A stretch of DNA of 64,000 nt, taken from assembly GCF_001518815.1 (NCBI RefSeq), contig NZ_CP013987.1:4052501-4116500 (forward strand), in the 5' to 3' direction. This document shows, in pieces, positions 47,657-56,108 of the stretch. The notes under the pieces are model-generated. The model was not told where the DNA came from. It saw only the letters and a program-made list of their open reading frames with translations, and ran no database searches. A program made the translations under genes and the position numbers. Positions within the stretch are counted from its first letter, which is position 1. Each line of letters begins with the position of its first letter. This DNA is from Pseudomonas oryzihabitans. Its GTDB lineage: Bacteria > Pseudomonadota > Gammaproteobacteria > Pseudomonadales > Pseudomonadaceae.

Positions 47657-47986
47657 ATGCAACGTTTCGCCAAGCTCGCCGCCTCTTTCGCCCTCGCCGC
47701 CGCCGTCGCTGGCTGCACCGGCACCGCGATGAAGACGCAGAACCTGGATCCGTCGCAGTACACCGTCGTCGGTCATGGCGAAGGCAAGGCCACCGGTCTG
47801 ATGATCCTAGGTTTCATCCCGGTCCAGCAGAACGACCGCTTCGTGCGCGCCCAGCAGGCCGCCATCAAGTCCCGCGGCGGCGATGCCCTGATCAACGCCC
47901 AGGTGCAGGAAAACTGGTTCTGGGCCTATGTCCTGAACGGCTACACCACCACCGTTTCCGGCGACGTGGTCAAGCTCAAGCGCTGA
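47657..47986 (+). CDS. Small lipoprotein of unknown function
   Basis: A 109-residue lipoprotein: signal peptide with lipobox VAGC (AAAVAGCTG). The mature domain has GLMILGFIPVQQNDRFVRAQ and SRGGDALINAQV, resembling small TRL-like envelope proteins. AAAGGAG lies eight bases before the ATG. A good terminator follows, so it is monocistronic. Function unknown. Confidence 0.85.
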   Translation: MQRFAKLAASFALAAAVAGCTGTAMKTQNLDPSQYTVVGHGEGKATGLMILGFIPVQQNDRFVRAQQAAIKSRGGDALINAQVQENWFWAYVLNGYTTTVSGDVVKLKR

Positions 47987-48005
47987 GCCTTCCGCGACCG
48001 ACAGG

Positions 48006-48030
48006 CGCCGCCCACCCGGGCGGCGTTTTT
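48006..48030 (+). terminator. Rho-independent terminator after the lipoprotein gene
   Basis: Arms CGCCGCCC and GGGCGGCG around ACCC, then five T, 20 bases after the stop at 47986. Confidence 0.92.
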
Positions 48031-48067
48031 GCGCTAGGCTGGCAACTTCTCCCCGAGGAAGCCGACC

Positions 48068-48616
48068 ATGACCGCGACCCTGATGAAACTCCCGCTGCAA
48101 TCCATCGACGGCGAAACCCTGACCCTGGAACGCTACCTGGGCAAGGTGCTGCTGGTGGTGAACGTCGCCTCCAAGTGCGGCCTTACCAGCCAGTACGAAG
48201 GCCTGGAACGCCTTTACGAGACCCAGCGCGAGCGCGGCCTGGAGGTGCTCGGCTTTCCCGCCAACGACTTCAAGCAGCAGGAGCCGGGCAGCGATGCCGA
48301 GATCAAGGAATTCTGCTCCCTCACCTACGGTGTGCAATTCCCCCTGTTCGCCAAGCTCAGCGTGGTGGGTGAAGACCAGCATCCGCTCTATGCGGAGCTG
48401 ACCCAGGCACAGCCCGAGACGACTGGCGATGGCCCCTTCCGCGAGCGCATGCTGAGCCGTGGGGGCACCCCCAATCCCAAGCCCGAGGTGCTGTGGAATT
48501 TCGAGAAATTCCTGATTGGGCGCAATGGCGAGGTGGTGGGTCGTTTCGCGCCCGACGTGACGGCGGAAGATCCACGGTTGGTGGAGGCCATCGAGAAGGA
48601 GTTGGCGAAGGGGTGA
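48068..48616 (+). CDS. Glutathione peroxidase family protein
   Basis: A 182-residue thioredoxin-fold peroxidase. The peroxidatic Cys37 lies in NVASKCGLTSQYEGLE; glutamine in FPANDFKQQEPG and tryptophan in LWNFEKFLIGRNGEVVGRF complete the catalytic set. A second cysteine (KEFCSLTYGVQFPLF) may be resolving, so thioredoxin could be the reductant. It reduces hydrogen peroxide and lipid peroxides. Similar to BtuE of E. coli. GAGGAAG lies before the ATG. Confidence 0.93.
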   Translation: MTATLMKLPLQSIDGETLTLERYLGKVLLVVNVASKCGLTSQYEGLERLYETQRERGLEVLGFPANDFKQQEPGSDAEIKEFCSLTYGVQFPLFAKLSVVGEDQHPLYAELTQAQPETTGDGPFRERMLSRGGTPNPKPEVLWNFEKFLIGRNGEVVGRFAPDVTAEDPRLVEAIEKELAKG

Positions 48617-48655
48617 AGCTGCCCTGCCGTTAAATGGCGAGGCGTGACCTGATTC

Positions 48656-48687
48656 GTAGGTTGGGTTGAGCGCCAGCGAAGCCCAAC
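48656..48687 (+). repeat. Family A repeat after the peroxidase gene
   Basis: GTAG head, GTTGGGTTGAGCGCCAGC-type interior and CCCAAC arm, direct orientation. Confidence 0.9.
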
Positions 48688-48726
48688 ACTGCCAGGGTCA
48701 ACCTTCAATATTGGTGCCCTGGCTGA

Positions 48727-49425
48727 TTATCGAGTTTTGCTCGCACTTCTTGTTTCGCTCTCCCGAGCGACTCACTTTTTTCAATCGCGAAAAAAGTAAG
48801 CAAAAACGCTTGCCCCGGACATCCGGCCCTACGCTGCGCTTCGGAGCCACTCACGCCAGCGCCGTTCCGGGGTCGGCCTACACGGGCCGTCCATGGCCCG
48901 TTAGACCTCTCTGCGGCTCGACCCACTCCACAACGCTGGCGTTCGCCCTCCTGAACGGGGCGATTCGCCAGCCTGAAAGTTTTGATTGAAGAGCCGGTTG
49001 GGGGGACAACGGCGCAGCCTTGTCCACGCGTCAAGCGTTGCTCCTTAAGTGGAAAACGCTGCGCGGTTTTCCACACTACACCTGAACACCCAAGCATCAG
49101 GCTTGCGCCCCGTCCCCGTCAGTGAGGCCGAGTGCAGGTGTCACGCAGGGGGATGCGAGGCAGGACGCCGAGCAAGGCGCGAGGGGCAGGAAGCCCCTTC
49201 GTGCCGTGCCCTCGGAGCGGCGCTGGAGCGAGGGAGACGTAGCGAAGCGAAGTAACAGCCGCAAGCTGGCCCGAAGGGTGAGCGAAGCGAATCACCCGGA
49301 GCGTAGCGGAGGGCCGAAACGTGGGGACAAGCGTTTTTGGTTACTTTTTTCGGGGCGCGCAGCCGCGTTTGAAAAAAGTGACTCGCCCGGGTGGGAGAAA
49401 CAAAAGCCATCAGGACACTCGATAA
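48727..49425. repeat. 0.7-kb non-coding element with long inverted arms
   Basis: The arms 48727-48818 and 49323-49425 are imperfect reverse complements: both hold TTATCGAG/CTCGATAA ends, a GCGAGTCACTTTTTTC-like core, AAAAAAGTAA and AAAACGCTTG. The 500-base interior has no convincing gene; it contains family C palindromes near 49005-49029 and 49049-49079 and GC-rich tracts with chance open frames on both strands. No transposase is encoded. It resembles a miniature non-autonomous element or a large dispersed repeat. Confidence 0.7.
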
Positions 49426-49452
49426 CCCGCTAAGGCGCCTGATATCCAAAAT

Positions 49453-49484
49453 GTTGGGCTTCGCTGACGCTCAGCCCAACCTAC
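49453..49484 (-). repeat. Family A repeat before the azurin gene end
   Basis: Inverted copy with GTTGGG and CCCAAC arms and the GTAG complement at 49481-49484, 46 bases beyond the azurin stop. Confidence 0.9.
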
Positions 49485-49529
49485 GGTAAGTGCTTGGAGC
49501 TCCTGCGCGATCAGGCTATGACAGCAGGT

Positions 49530-49979
49530 CTACCCCCGCTGCAACACCCCGCGCATGGACCCGAAATGCCCCGGGAAGGAACAGAAGAAGGTGTATTCCT
49601 TGCCCGCTTCCAGGACCCCGGTGTCGAAGGTCACCGAATCCTTCTCGCCACCGCCCAGCATGCGGGTGTGGGCAATGATGCGTTCGTCGCCCTCGGGCAG
49701 GTAGCCCTTGTCTTCGCCCGCGTTCATGCCGGCGGCGTCGACCGCCGAGGCGTCGGTGGAGCGGGTCAGCACCCAGTTATGGCCCATGACATTCTTGGGC
49801 AGGCTGCCACTGTGGATCAGCTCGACGGTAAAGGTCTTGCACGAGGCCGGGACCTGGATCGAGGCGCGGCTGTAGGTCATCTGGTCGCCGGCTTCGATCT
49901 GGGTGGTGCAACTGTCAGCGGCCCAAACGCCGGTACTTCCCAGGGCGAACAGCGCGGCGGCAAAAAGCTTGGATTTCAT
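49530..49979 (-). CDS. azu: Azurin precursor
   Basis: A 149-residue blue copper protein precursor. A 20-residue signal peptide ends VWA; the mature protein begins ADSCTTQIEAGDQM. Copper ligands are His67 (GHNW), Cys133, His138 and Met142 (FFCSFPGHFGSM) in precursor numbering, one position off the classical H46/C112/H117/M121 scheme. The structural disulfide Cys24-Cys47 is present. Azurin shuttles electrons in the periplasm, for instance to nitrite reductase or cytochrome c peroxidase. GGAGGG precedes ATG 49979. I see no Anr/Fnr box in the 120 bases upstream. Confidence 0.97.
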   Translation of the reverse strand: MKSKLFAAALFALGSTGVWAADSCTTQIEAGDQMTYSRASIQVPASCKTFTVELIHSGSLPKNVMGHNWVLTRSTDASAVDAAGMNAGEDKGYLPEGDERIIAHTRMLGGGEKDSVTFDTGVLEAGKEYTFFCSFPGHFGSMRGVLQRG

Positions 49980-50158
49980 GAACCCTCCGGATGCGTGAAA
50001 GTCGCCAGTCAGACCGATGCGAGGGTGGCGGGTTCCGAGCACGCTGGCAAGCAGGCGCTGCGCTTCGCTCTATCGCCCTCATCGAAACCTTTGCCAGGTG
50101 GCCGTGCCCAATCTCTGCGTACCATGCTCCCATCATCCGCCAGCCAAGGACGCCCGCC

Positions 50159-50251
50159 ATGACCCTTACCGCCCTGCTGCACGAGTTGTTCGCCAGCTAT
50201 GCCCAGGCCGCCAGTGGCAATGCGCCGGAGGAAGCGTTCCTCGCGCGATGA
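50159..50251 (+). CDS. Possible 30-residue small protein or gene remnant
   Basis: A short frame with ATG at 50159, AAGGA nine bases upstream, and 30 codons (MTLTALLHELFASYAQAASG...) ending in TGA. It reads like the N-terminal helix of a larger protein that is cut off, so it may be a remnant. It lies in the 179 bases before azurin and 62 bases before the LOG gene. The good ribosome binding site is the only support. Confidence 0.35.
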   Translation: MTLTALLHELFASYAQAASGNAPEEAFLAR

Positions 50252-50313
50252 CGAAGCTTTGATCCGGGGGAACGGACGGCTAGGCTAGGCGTTTTGCCTG
50301 CCTAGGAGTCCTC

Positions 50314-50901
50314 ATGTCGCTGAAAGCCGTCTGTGTCTTCTGTGGCGCCAAGTCCGGCGCCTCGCCTGTCTTCGAGCAAGCCGCTGCGCAACTCGGCCGC
50401 GCCCTCGCCGAACGGGGCCTCACCCTGGTCTACGGCGGTGGCAAGGTCGGCCTGATGGGCGTGGTCGCCGATGCCGCCCTGGCCGCCGGTGGCGAGGTGA
50501 TCGGCATCATTCCCCAGAGTCTCAAGACCGCCGAGCTGGGCCATACCGGCTGCACCCGCCTGGAAGTGGTCGACGGCATGCATGCGCGCAAGGCGCGCAT
50601 GGCCGAGCTGGCCGATGCCTTCATCGCCCTTCCCGGTGGCCTGGGCACCCTGGAAGAACTCTTCGAGGTCTGGACGTGGGGCCAGCTCGGCTACCATGCC
50701 AAGCCCATGGGCCTCCTGGAGGTCGACGGCTTCTATGCCCAACTGGAGGGCTTCCTCGATCACCTGGTCGCCCAGGGCTTCGTCGCCGCGCCGCATCGCG
50801 CCATGCTGCAGGTGGAAGACTCGCCGATCGCCCTGCTGGACGCCCTCGCCGCCTGGCAGCCCACCGCACCGCCACGCTGGGCGGAACCCGCGCCGCGCTA
50901 G
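50314..50901 (+). CDS. LOG family protein (cytokinin riboside 5'-monophosphate phosphoribohydrolase type)
   Basis: A 195-residue Rossmann-like protein with the family signature [20 protein letters not shown] and the N-terminal [13 protein letters not shown] and [14 protein letters not shown] proteins remove ribose phosphate from nucleoside monophosphates; in bacteria they are nucleotide hydrolases of the TIGR00730 group. TAGGAG precedes the ATG at 50314. It stands alone, with a hairpin after it. Confidence 0.93.
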   Translation: MSLKAVCVFCGAKSGASPVFEQAAAQLGRALAERGLTLVYGGGKVGLMGVVADAALAAGGEVIGIIPQSLKTAELGHTGCTRLEVVDGMHARKARMAELADAFIALPGGLGTLEELFEVWTWGQLGYHAKPMGLLEVDGFYAQLEGFLDHLVAQGFVAAPHRAMLQVEDSPIALLDALAAWQPTAPPRWAEPAPR

Positions 50902-50942
50902 TTCGACTACACCGCCCGTCTCGGGTCTCGAACCCTCGCCGC

Positions 50943-50973
50943 TTGCGGCCTGTCGGTACTGACAGGCCCGCAA
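50943..50973 (+). terminator. Hairpin between the LOG gene and the first dehydrogenase
   Basis: TTGCGGCCTGTC and GACAGGCCCGCAA pair with one bulged base around a 6-base loop. No T tract, so termination is uncertain. Confidence 0.5.
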
Positions 50974-51001
50974 ACGTTTCAAGAGCGACGAGGATTCTCC
51001 C

Positions 51002-51859
51002 ATGACCGATTTCCCCAAATCCCCCATGCCGGAACAGCAGCAAGAGGTTCCCGGCCTGCAATCGCGCATGAATCCGGTCCCGGATTGCGGCGAACAGAGC
51101 TACAAGGGCTCCGGCCGCCTGACGGGCAAGAAGGCCCTGATCACCGGTGGCGACAGTGGCATCGGCCGCGCCGTGGCCATCGCCTTCGCCCGCGAGGGCG
51201 CCGATGTCGCCATCAGCTACCTGAACGAACACGAAGACGCCGAGGACACCGCCCGCCTGGTGCGCGAAGCCGGCCGCGAGGCCCTGTTGCTACCGGGGTG
51301 CCTGTCCAAGCGCGAGCAGTGCCTGGCGGTGGTGGACGAGACCGTGGCCGCCTTTGGCCGCATCGATGTGCTGGTCAACAACGCCGCCTTCCAGATGACC
51401 CACGAGACCCTCGAAGAGATTCCCGACGACGAGTGGGTCTACACCTTCGATGTGAACATCACCGCCATGTTTCGCATCACCCAGGCCGCGCTAAAGCACA
51501 TGGGCCAGGGTGGCTCCATCATCAACACCACCTCGGTGAACTCGGACATGCCGCGGCCGACGCTGCTGGCCTATGCCACCACCAAGGGCGCCATCGCCAA
51601 CTTCACCGCGGGCCTGGCCCAATTGCTCGGCGAGAAAGGCATCCGCGCCAACAGCGTGGCCCCCGGCCCCATCTGGACCCCACTGATTCCCGCCACCATG
51701 CCGCCTGAGCAGGTCAAGGAATTCGGCGGCAACACCCCGCTGGGCCGCCCCGGCCAGCCGGTGGAGCTGGCGCCCGTCTATGTGATGCTGGCCTCGGACG
51801 AATCCAGCTACACCTCAGGTGCGCGTATCGCCGTCACCGGTGGCAAGCCGATCCTCTAA
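51002..51859 (+). CDS. Short-chain dehydrogenase/reductase (YghA-like), copy 1
   Basis: A 285-residue SDR with an N-terminal extension of about 40 residues. The NAD(P) motif is GGDSGIGRAVAIA, NNAAF follows, and the catalytic triad is Ser in NTTSVNS and Tyr-x3-Lys in YATTKGA. This long SDR group includes E. coli YghA and general stress proteins of Bacillus. It reduces an unknown carbonyl. The next gene is a paralogue of equal length; a hairpin lies between them. GAGGA precedes the ATG. Confidence 0.93.
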   Translation: MTDFPKSPMPEQQQEVPGLQSRMNPVPDCGEQSYKGSGRLTGKKALITGGDSGIGRAVAIAFAREGADVAISYLNEHEDAEDTARLVREAGREALLLPGCLSKREQCLAVVDETVAAFGRIDVLVNNAAFQMTHETLEEIPDDEWVYTFDVNITAMFRITQAALKHMGQGGSIINTTSVNSDMPRPTLLAYATTKGAIANFTAGLAQLLGEKGIRANSVAPGPIWTPLIPATMPPEQVKEFGGNTPLGRPGQPVELAPVYVMLASDESSYTSGARIAVTGGKPIL

Positions 51860-51878
51860 GCGCCCGTGAAGTACCTGC

Positions 51879-51910
51879 ACCCCGGCGCGAGCCGGGGTCG
51901 CCTTTCCCCT
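51879..51910 (+). terminator. Hairpin terminator or attenuator between the two dehydrogenase genes
   Basis: Arms ACCCCGGC and GCCGGGGT around a GCGA tetraloop (a stable GNRA type), followed by a pyrimidine-rich stretch with TTT runs. It may reduce read-through into the second copy. Confidence 0.65.
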
Positions 51911-51930
51911 TTCCTGCATCGGAGCCCTCC

Positions 51931-52788
51931 GTGAGCGAGCATCCCAAGCCCCCATTGAAACCCCAACCCCAGACCTTTCCCGGCTCCGAAGCGCGCATGG
52001 AGCCACAGCCCGACAGCGGCGCCGAGACCTACCGCGGCTCGGGTCGCCTGGCAGGCAAGAAGACCCTGATCACCGGTGCCGACAGTGGTATCGGCCGCGC
52101 CGTGGCCATCGCCTACGCCCGTGAGGGCGCCGATGTCGCCATCGCCTACCTGGACGAGCACGAGGATGCCCAGGAAACCGCCCGCCTGGTCACCGAGGCG
52201 GGTCGCCAGGCCGTGCTCTTGCCCGGCGATCTGGCCGAGCGCCAGACCTGCCTGGACGTGGTGCAGAAGACCGTCGAGGCCTTTGGCCGCATCGACGTAC
52301 TGGTCAATAATGCCGCCTTCCAGCAGGTGCGCGACAGCCTCGACGAGATTCCCGACGAGGAGTGGGTGCATACCTTCAACGTGAACATCCATGGGATGTT
52401 TCGGATTACCCAGGCGGCGCTGAAGCACATGCCGCGTGGCGGCTCCATCATCAACACCGCCTCGATCAACGCCGACATCGCGCCCCCGACCCTGCTGGCC
52501 TATTCGGCCACCAAGGGCGCCATCGCCAACTTCACTGCAGGTCTGGCGCAGCTGCTCGGCGAGAAAGGTATCCGTGCCAACAGCGTCGCCCCCGGCCCGA
52601 TCTGGACGCCGCTGATCGTCAGCACCATGAAGCCGGACGAGCCGGAGCAATTCGGTAGCAGCACGCCACTGGGTCGGCCCGGCCAGCCGGTGGAGCTGGC
52701 GCCGGCCTATGTGCTGCTGGCATCGGATGAAGCGAGCTACATCTCCGGCGCCATGCTGCCGGTGACGGGCGGGATGCCGGTGCTTTAA
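51931..52788 (+). CDS. Short-chain dehydrogenase/reductase (YghA-like), copy 2
   Basis: A 285-residue paralogue of the preceding gene, similar over its full length, with GADSGIGRAVAIA, NNAAF, Ser in NTASINAD and YSATKGA. The tandem pair is clearly a duplication. Differences cluster at the N-terminal tail (KPPLKPQPQTFPG) and in the substrate-loop region (MKPDEPEQFGSSTPLG), so substrate range may differ. Start is GTG 51931 with GGAG seven bases before. Repeats follow it. Confidence 0.93.
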   Translation: MSEHPKPPLKPQPQTFPGSEARMEPQPDSGAETYRGSGRLAGKKTLITGADSGIGRAVAIAYAREGADVAIAYLDEHEDAQETARLVTEAGRQAVLLPGDLAERQTCLDVVQKTVEAFGRIDVLVNNAAFQQVRDSLDEIPDEEWVHTFNVNIHGMFRITQAALKHMPRGGSIINTASINADIAPPTLLAYSATKGAIANFTAGLAQLLGEKGIRANSVAPGPIWTPLIVSTMKPDEPEQFGSSTPLGRPGQPVELAPAYVLLASDEASYISGAMLPVTGGMPVL

Positions 52789-52815
52789 GGATTTGCTGGG
52801 GTGCCCGGGGGTCAC

Positions 52816-53034
52816 ACTCACCCCAGCCCTCTCCCAGAGGGAGAGGGGGTTGGCGGGTCCGTAGGTTGGGTTGAACGCAGCGAAGCCCAACGCGGGATAG
52901 CCAGCAGCGTTGGGCTTCGACGATGAGGCCGTCTCAACCCAACCTACGGGATTTCCACCCTGCGAATCCATGTTGGAGACTAGAAGCCTCGGTCAAACGC
53001 CCCCTCTCCCTTCGGGAGAGGGTTGGGGTGAGGG
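52816..53034. repeat. Family D and A repeats as nested inverted pairs
   Basis: Outer family D elements at 52816-52849 (direct) and 52999-53034 (inverted) enclose family A elements at 52861-52891 (direct) and 52909-52947 (inverted). The whole block is a nested palindrome of about 220 bases between convergent genes and could act as a two-way terminator. Confidence 0.88.
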
Positions 53035-53047
53035 CCGCATGGACGCT

Positions 53048-53704
53048 CTACGGCTGCAGGTAGCGCACCATCGCATCGCCGATCATGTTCTTGTGCCGCC
53101 GCAACACCGCCGGTGCCTCCATGTCGATGTCGTGGATGCGGCCGAAGGTGTGGCGGTTGGAGACGCGGTAGAAGCAGAACGAACACATCAGCAGGTGCAC
53201 ATCCACGGCGTCGAGACCGCTGCGGATGTCACCGCTCGCCTCGCCGCGCGCCAGGATGCGGCGCAGAGCCTCCAGGGCCGAGGAGTTGAGGCTGGAGATG
53301 GTCTCGGACTGCGCCAGGTGGCGGCCGCGATGGATGTTCTCGATGCTCACCACGCGGATGAAGTCGTCGTGGCTGCGGTGGTGCTCGAAGAGGAACTCGG
53401 CCAGGGTGCGGATCGCTTCCAGCGGTGGCAGGCGATCAAGCGGCAGCTCGGCTTCGTCGCCGCGCACATCGCTGTAGAGCTTTTCCAGCACCGTCAGGTA
53501 GAGCTGCTCCTTGCTGCCGAAGTAGTAGTAGATCATCCGTTTGGAGGTATGGGTGCGCTCGGCGATGGCGTCCACCCGCGCACCGCTCAGGCCCAGGTCG
53601 GCGAACTCGGCCACGGCGGCGGCCAGGATGGCCTGGCGGGTCTTTTCGGGATTGTTCTTGCGCGGCGTACGGAGCGCGGGCGCGAGCGCCGGGGTGTCCT
53701 GCAT
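53048..53704 (-). CDS. TetR family regulator
   Basis: A 218-residue TetR-family regulator. The N-terminal helix-turn-helix (ARVDAIAERTHTSKRMIYYYF, about 40-60) is followed by a TetR C-terminal ligand domain. It follows quiC on the same strand after 55 bases and is close to a transporter and porin gene, so it probably controls quinate/shikimate-type breakdown (inference). A perfect 22-bp palindrome lies 29 bases upstream of its start, a good autoregulation site. The ATG at 53704 has only a weak ribosome binding site. Confidence 0.9.
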   Translation of the reverse strand: MQDTPALAPALRTPRKNNPEKTRQAILAAAVAEFADLGLSGARVDAIAERTHTSKRMIYYYFGSKEQLYLTVLEKLYSDVRGDEAELPLDRLPPLEAIRTLAEFLFEHHRSHDDFIRVVSIENIHRGRHLAQSETISSLNSSALEALRRILARGEASGDIRSGLDAVDVHLLMCSFCFYRVSNRHTFGRIHDIDMEAPAVLRRHKNMIGDAMVRYLQP

Positions 53705-53732
53705 CGGGTCTGACTCTTGGCTGGGGAGAGAC

Positions 53733-53754
53733 GCGGGTACCTGCAGGTACCCGC
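53733..53754. promoter_or_regulatory. Perfect 22-bp palindrome before the tetR gene
   Basis: Arms GCGGGTACC and GGTACCCGC separated by the self-complementary TGCA. It lies between the quiC stop (53760) and the regulator start (53704). TetR proteins bind such palindromes. There is no U tract after it in the transcript, which argues against a simple terminator. Confidence 0.65.
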
Positions 53755-53759
53755 CTGGC

Positions 53760-55661
53760 TCAGAATTCCAGGGGCGCCGGGCGACCCTGGCGGGCTTGCA
53801 GCATGGCGGCCAGGCGCACCGGACTGTTGGCGGCGCCGTAGCCACTGTAATCCTTGCGCTCCAGGATTTCGAAGAAGAATCGGTCGGCGAAGGACTCGGT
53901 ATAGACGTGGAAAAGCTCGCCACCCTGGGCATCGCGGTCGTAGAGCACGTTGTAGTAGGCCAGGCGACTGAGGAAATCGTCGTCGAAATCGAAGCGCGCC
54001 CCCAAGTCGTCGTAGTAGTTCATCGGGATCTCCAGCAAGGGCACCCCGGCGGCCTTGGCCTGCTCCACCGCCTGGAAGATGTCCCGACAGGCGAAGGCGA
54101 TGTGATGTACCCCGGAGCCTCGGTAGCTGGAAAGCGCTCGGGCGATGGCGGTGTTGCGGTTCTCGGAGATGTTCAGCGCCAGGCGCACGTTGCTCTCGCG
54201 ATTCTTTAGCGCACGGCTTTTCACCAGGCCATAGGGGTCAGGGACCACCACCTCGTCATCAGCGCTGAAGTCGAACAGACTCTTGTAGAACAGCACCCAG
54301 CTGTCCAGCGCATCGGCCGGCAGGGCGATGGCAACGTGGTCGACGTGGGTCAGGCCAAGGCCACCGCTGGCGCCGGCGCTGACATCGAAGTCGGTGTCAT
54401 AGAGGCTGCGCCCGTCGGCGCCGCGATCGGCGAGATAGATCAGGCTGCCGTCCGGCGCCCGCATCGCGGGGATCTCCCGTTCGTTCGGCCCGACCAGGCC
54501 GCGATAGGGCTGCGCCCGGTACTGCTGGGCGCGTTCCAGCGCCGCGTGGCTGTCGGGCACCCGTAGCGCCATGGCGCACAGCGAGGGGCCGTGGGCCTCG
54601 AAGAAGTTGTGGCCGAAGGAATAGGGTTCGGCGTTGAGCACCAGATTGATTTCGCCCTGGCGCAACAGGGTGACGTTCTTGGAACGGTGTCGCCCGGCCT
54701 GGGCGAAGCCCAGCTTGCCGAGCCAACGGGCCAGTTCGGCACCGTGGGCGTCGTCCACGGCGAATTCGAGGAATTCGGTGCCTTCCAGACGCGGCGCCTC
54801 GGGCGGGGCGAACAGGGGCGCCGCCACCGGCGTTTCCTCACGCTGCAGCCGAGCCGCGGTCTGCTCTTCCAGGTACAGCAGGGACCTCAGGCCATCGGCG
54901 GCGGTGGCACGGGTCTGGGCGGCGCGGAAGCCGTCGTTGAAGATCTCCAGCGACAGCGGCCCCTGGTAACCGGTCTGCAGGATGGGCGCGAGAAAGCCGG
55001 CCAGGTCGAACTCACCCTGCCCCGGGAAGCAGCGGAAATGCCGACTCCACTCCAGCACGTCCATCTGCAGCAGCGGTGCATCGGCCATCTGCACGAAAAA
55101 GATCTTGTCCCCGGGAATCTGGGCGATGCCCGCCGGATCGCCACCTATGGACAGGGTGTGGAAACTGTCGAGCAAGACGCCGAGATTGGGGTGGTCGACC
55201 GCCTTCACCAGGCGCCAGACCTGCTGCCAGCTGTTGACGTGGCGCCCCCAGGCCAGGGCTTCGTAGCCGATGCGCAAGTCGCGCCGGGCGGCGTGTTCGG
55301 CCAGCAGCTGCAGGTCATCGGCGATCAGACGCTCATCGCCGAGGCTGTCGGCGGCGGTGTTGCTGCACACCAGGATGAGATCGGTGCCCAACTCCTGCAT
55401 GAGGTCGAACTTGCGCTCGGCGCGGTCGAGATTGCGCTGCAGCCGCTCGCGGCGTCCGCCCTCGAAGTCGCGGAACGGCTGGAACAGGGTGATGGCCAGC
55501 CCCAGGTCCTGGGTACGCTGGCGGATCTCGCGCGGGCTGGCACCGGAATACAGCAGGTCGTTCTCGAAGATCTCCACACCGTCGAAGCCCGCCGCGGCGA
55601 TCGCTTCGAGCTTCTCGGTCAGGGTGCCACTGATGGATACGGTCGCGATGGAACGCTGCAT
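53760..55661 (-). CDS. quiC: 3-dehydroshikimate dehydratase, fused type (QuiC1)
   Basis: A 633-residue two-domain protein. Residues 1-280 are a TIM-barrel sugar phosphate isomerase-like dehydratase (ISGTLTEKLEAIAAAGFDGV, then FQPFRDFEG, MADAPLLQMDVLEWSRHFRCFPGQG in sense, and SLEIFNDGFRA). Residues about 300-633 resemble 4-hydroxyphenylpyruvate dioxygenase, with iron-type histidines in THVDHVAIAL and GVHHIAFACRD and a glutamate in RFFFEILERKDYSGYG. The fusion makes protocatechuate from dehydroshikimate. AGGAG precedes ATG 55661. It is divergent from the transporter gene. Confidence 0.93.
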   Translation of the reverse strand: MQRSIATVSISGTLTEKLEAIAAAGFDGVEIFENDLLYSGASPREIRQRTQDLGLAITLFQPFRDFEGGRRERLQRNLDRAERKFDLMQELGTDLILVCSNTAADSLGDERLIADDLQLLAEHAARRDLRIGYEALAWGRHVNSWQQVWRLVKAVDHPNLGVLLDSFHTLSIGGDPAGIAQIPGDKIFFVQMADAPLLQMDVLEWSRHFRCFPGQGEFDLAGFLAPILQTGYQGPLSLEIFNDGFRAAQTRATAADGLRSLLYLEEQTAARLQREETPVAAPLFAPPEAPRLEGTEFLEFAVDDAHGAELARWLGKLGFAQAGRHRSKNVTLLRQGEINLVLNAEPYSFGHNFFEAHGPSLCAMALRVPDSHAALERAQQYRAQPYRGLVGPNEREIPAMRAPDGSLIYLADRGADGRSLYDTDFDVSAGASGGLGLTHVDHVAIALPADALDSWVLFYKSLFDFSADDEVVVPDPYGLVKSRALKNRESNVRLALNISENRNTAIARALSSYRGSGVHHIAFACRDIFQAVEQAKAAGVPLLEIPMNYYDDLGARFDFDDDFLSRLAYYNVLYDRDAQGGELFHVYTESFADRFFFEILERKDYSGYGAANSPVRLAAMLQARQGRPAPLEF

Positions 55662-55774
55662 GCCGGTGCTCCTGTGTTGAACGGCTGTCTCCACTGGCTG
55701 ACTGTAGCGGAGCGGCTCTGGTTCGTCGGGTCTGGAGACGATTATTCTTGGCGCCGGCCAAGCCAACAACGGAT

Positions 55775-55812
55775 TATGTACGAACTGGTTAGTTTCTGTT
55801 CGCTGATCGAAC
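55775..55812. promoter_or_regulatory. Possible operator region between quiC and the transporter
   Basis: In the 447-base divergent region an AT-richer patch contains AACTGGTTAGTT-like repeats (half sites CGAAC and GTTAG around TG, near 55781) and GTTCG-CTGAT-CGAAC at 55798-55812. Such spaced inverted repeats suit a TetR-type regulator. Nothing else in 55662-56108 is recognised. Confidence 0.4.
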
Positions 55813-56108
55813 AAATGGGTATCTGGCGAATTGACCCACCGCCGTGGCGCCTCGCACTATGGATTGCAGAGCCCTCGTGCTTGCTTCCACCGCGTCAACC
55901 ATAACAAGACAAACAAGAGTGTGCGTCCATGCCTCTGCTATCCACGCTATCCTCCGCCCCCCGTCTCGTCTGTAGCCCCCTGGCGCTCAGTCGGCGACGG
56001 TCAGGCTAGGTCATCCACCCCCTCACACCTTCGGCCCACGGCAGCCCGCACGGACCTGCACGCCATGCCGAAGCTTCCCCTGGCCTGACAATAATTACGG
56101 AGACAACC

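Noticed and set aside
45887-47776. Long minus-strand open frame of about 629 codons through the symporter gene
   Set aside because: Translation is arginine-, proline- and alanine-rich with no domain, and it overlaps the convincing TcyP-like gene in another frame. It is a high-GC shadow.
49122-49433. Protein-coding gene inside the 0.7-kb inverted-arm element
   Set aside because: Low-complexity arginine- and serine-rich frame, no ribosome binding site, and it runs into the inverted arm.
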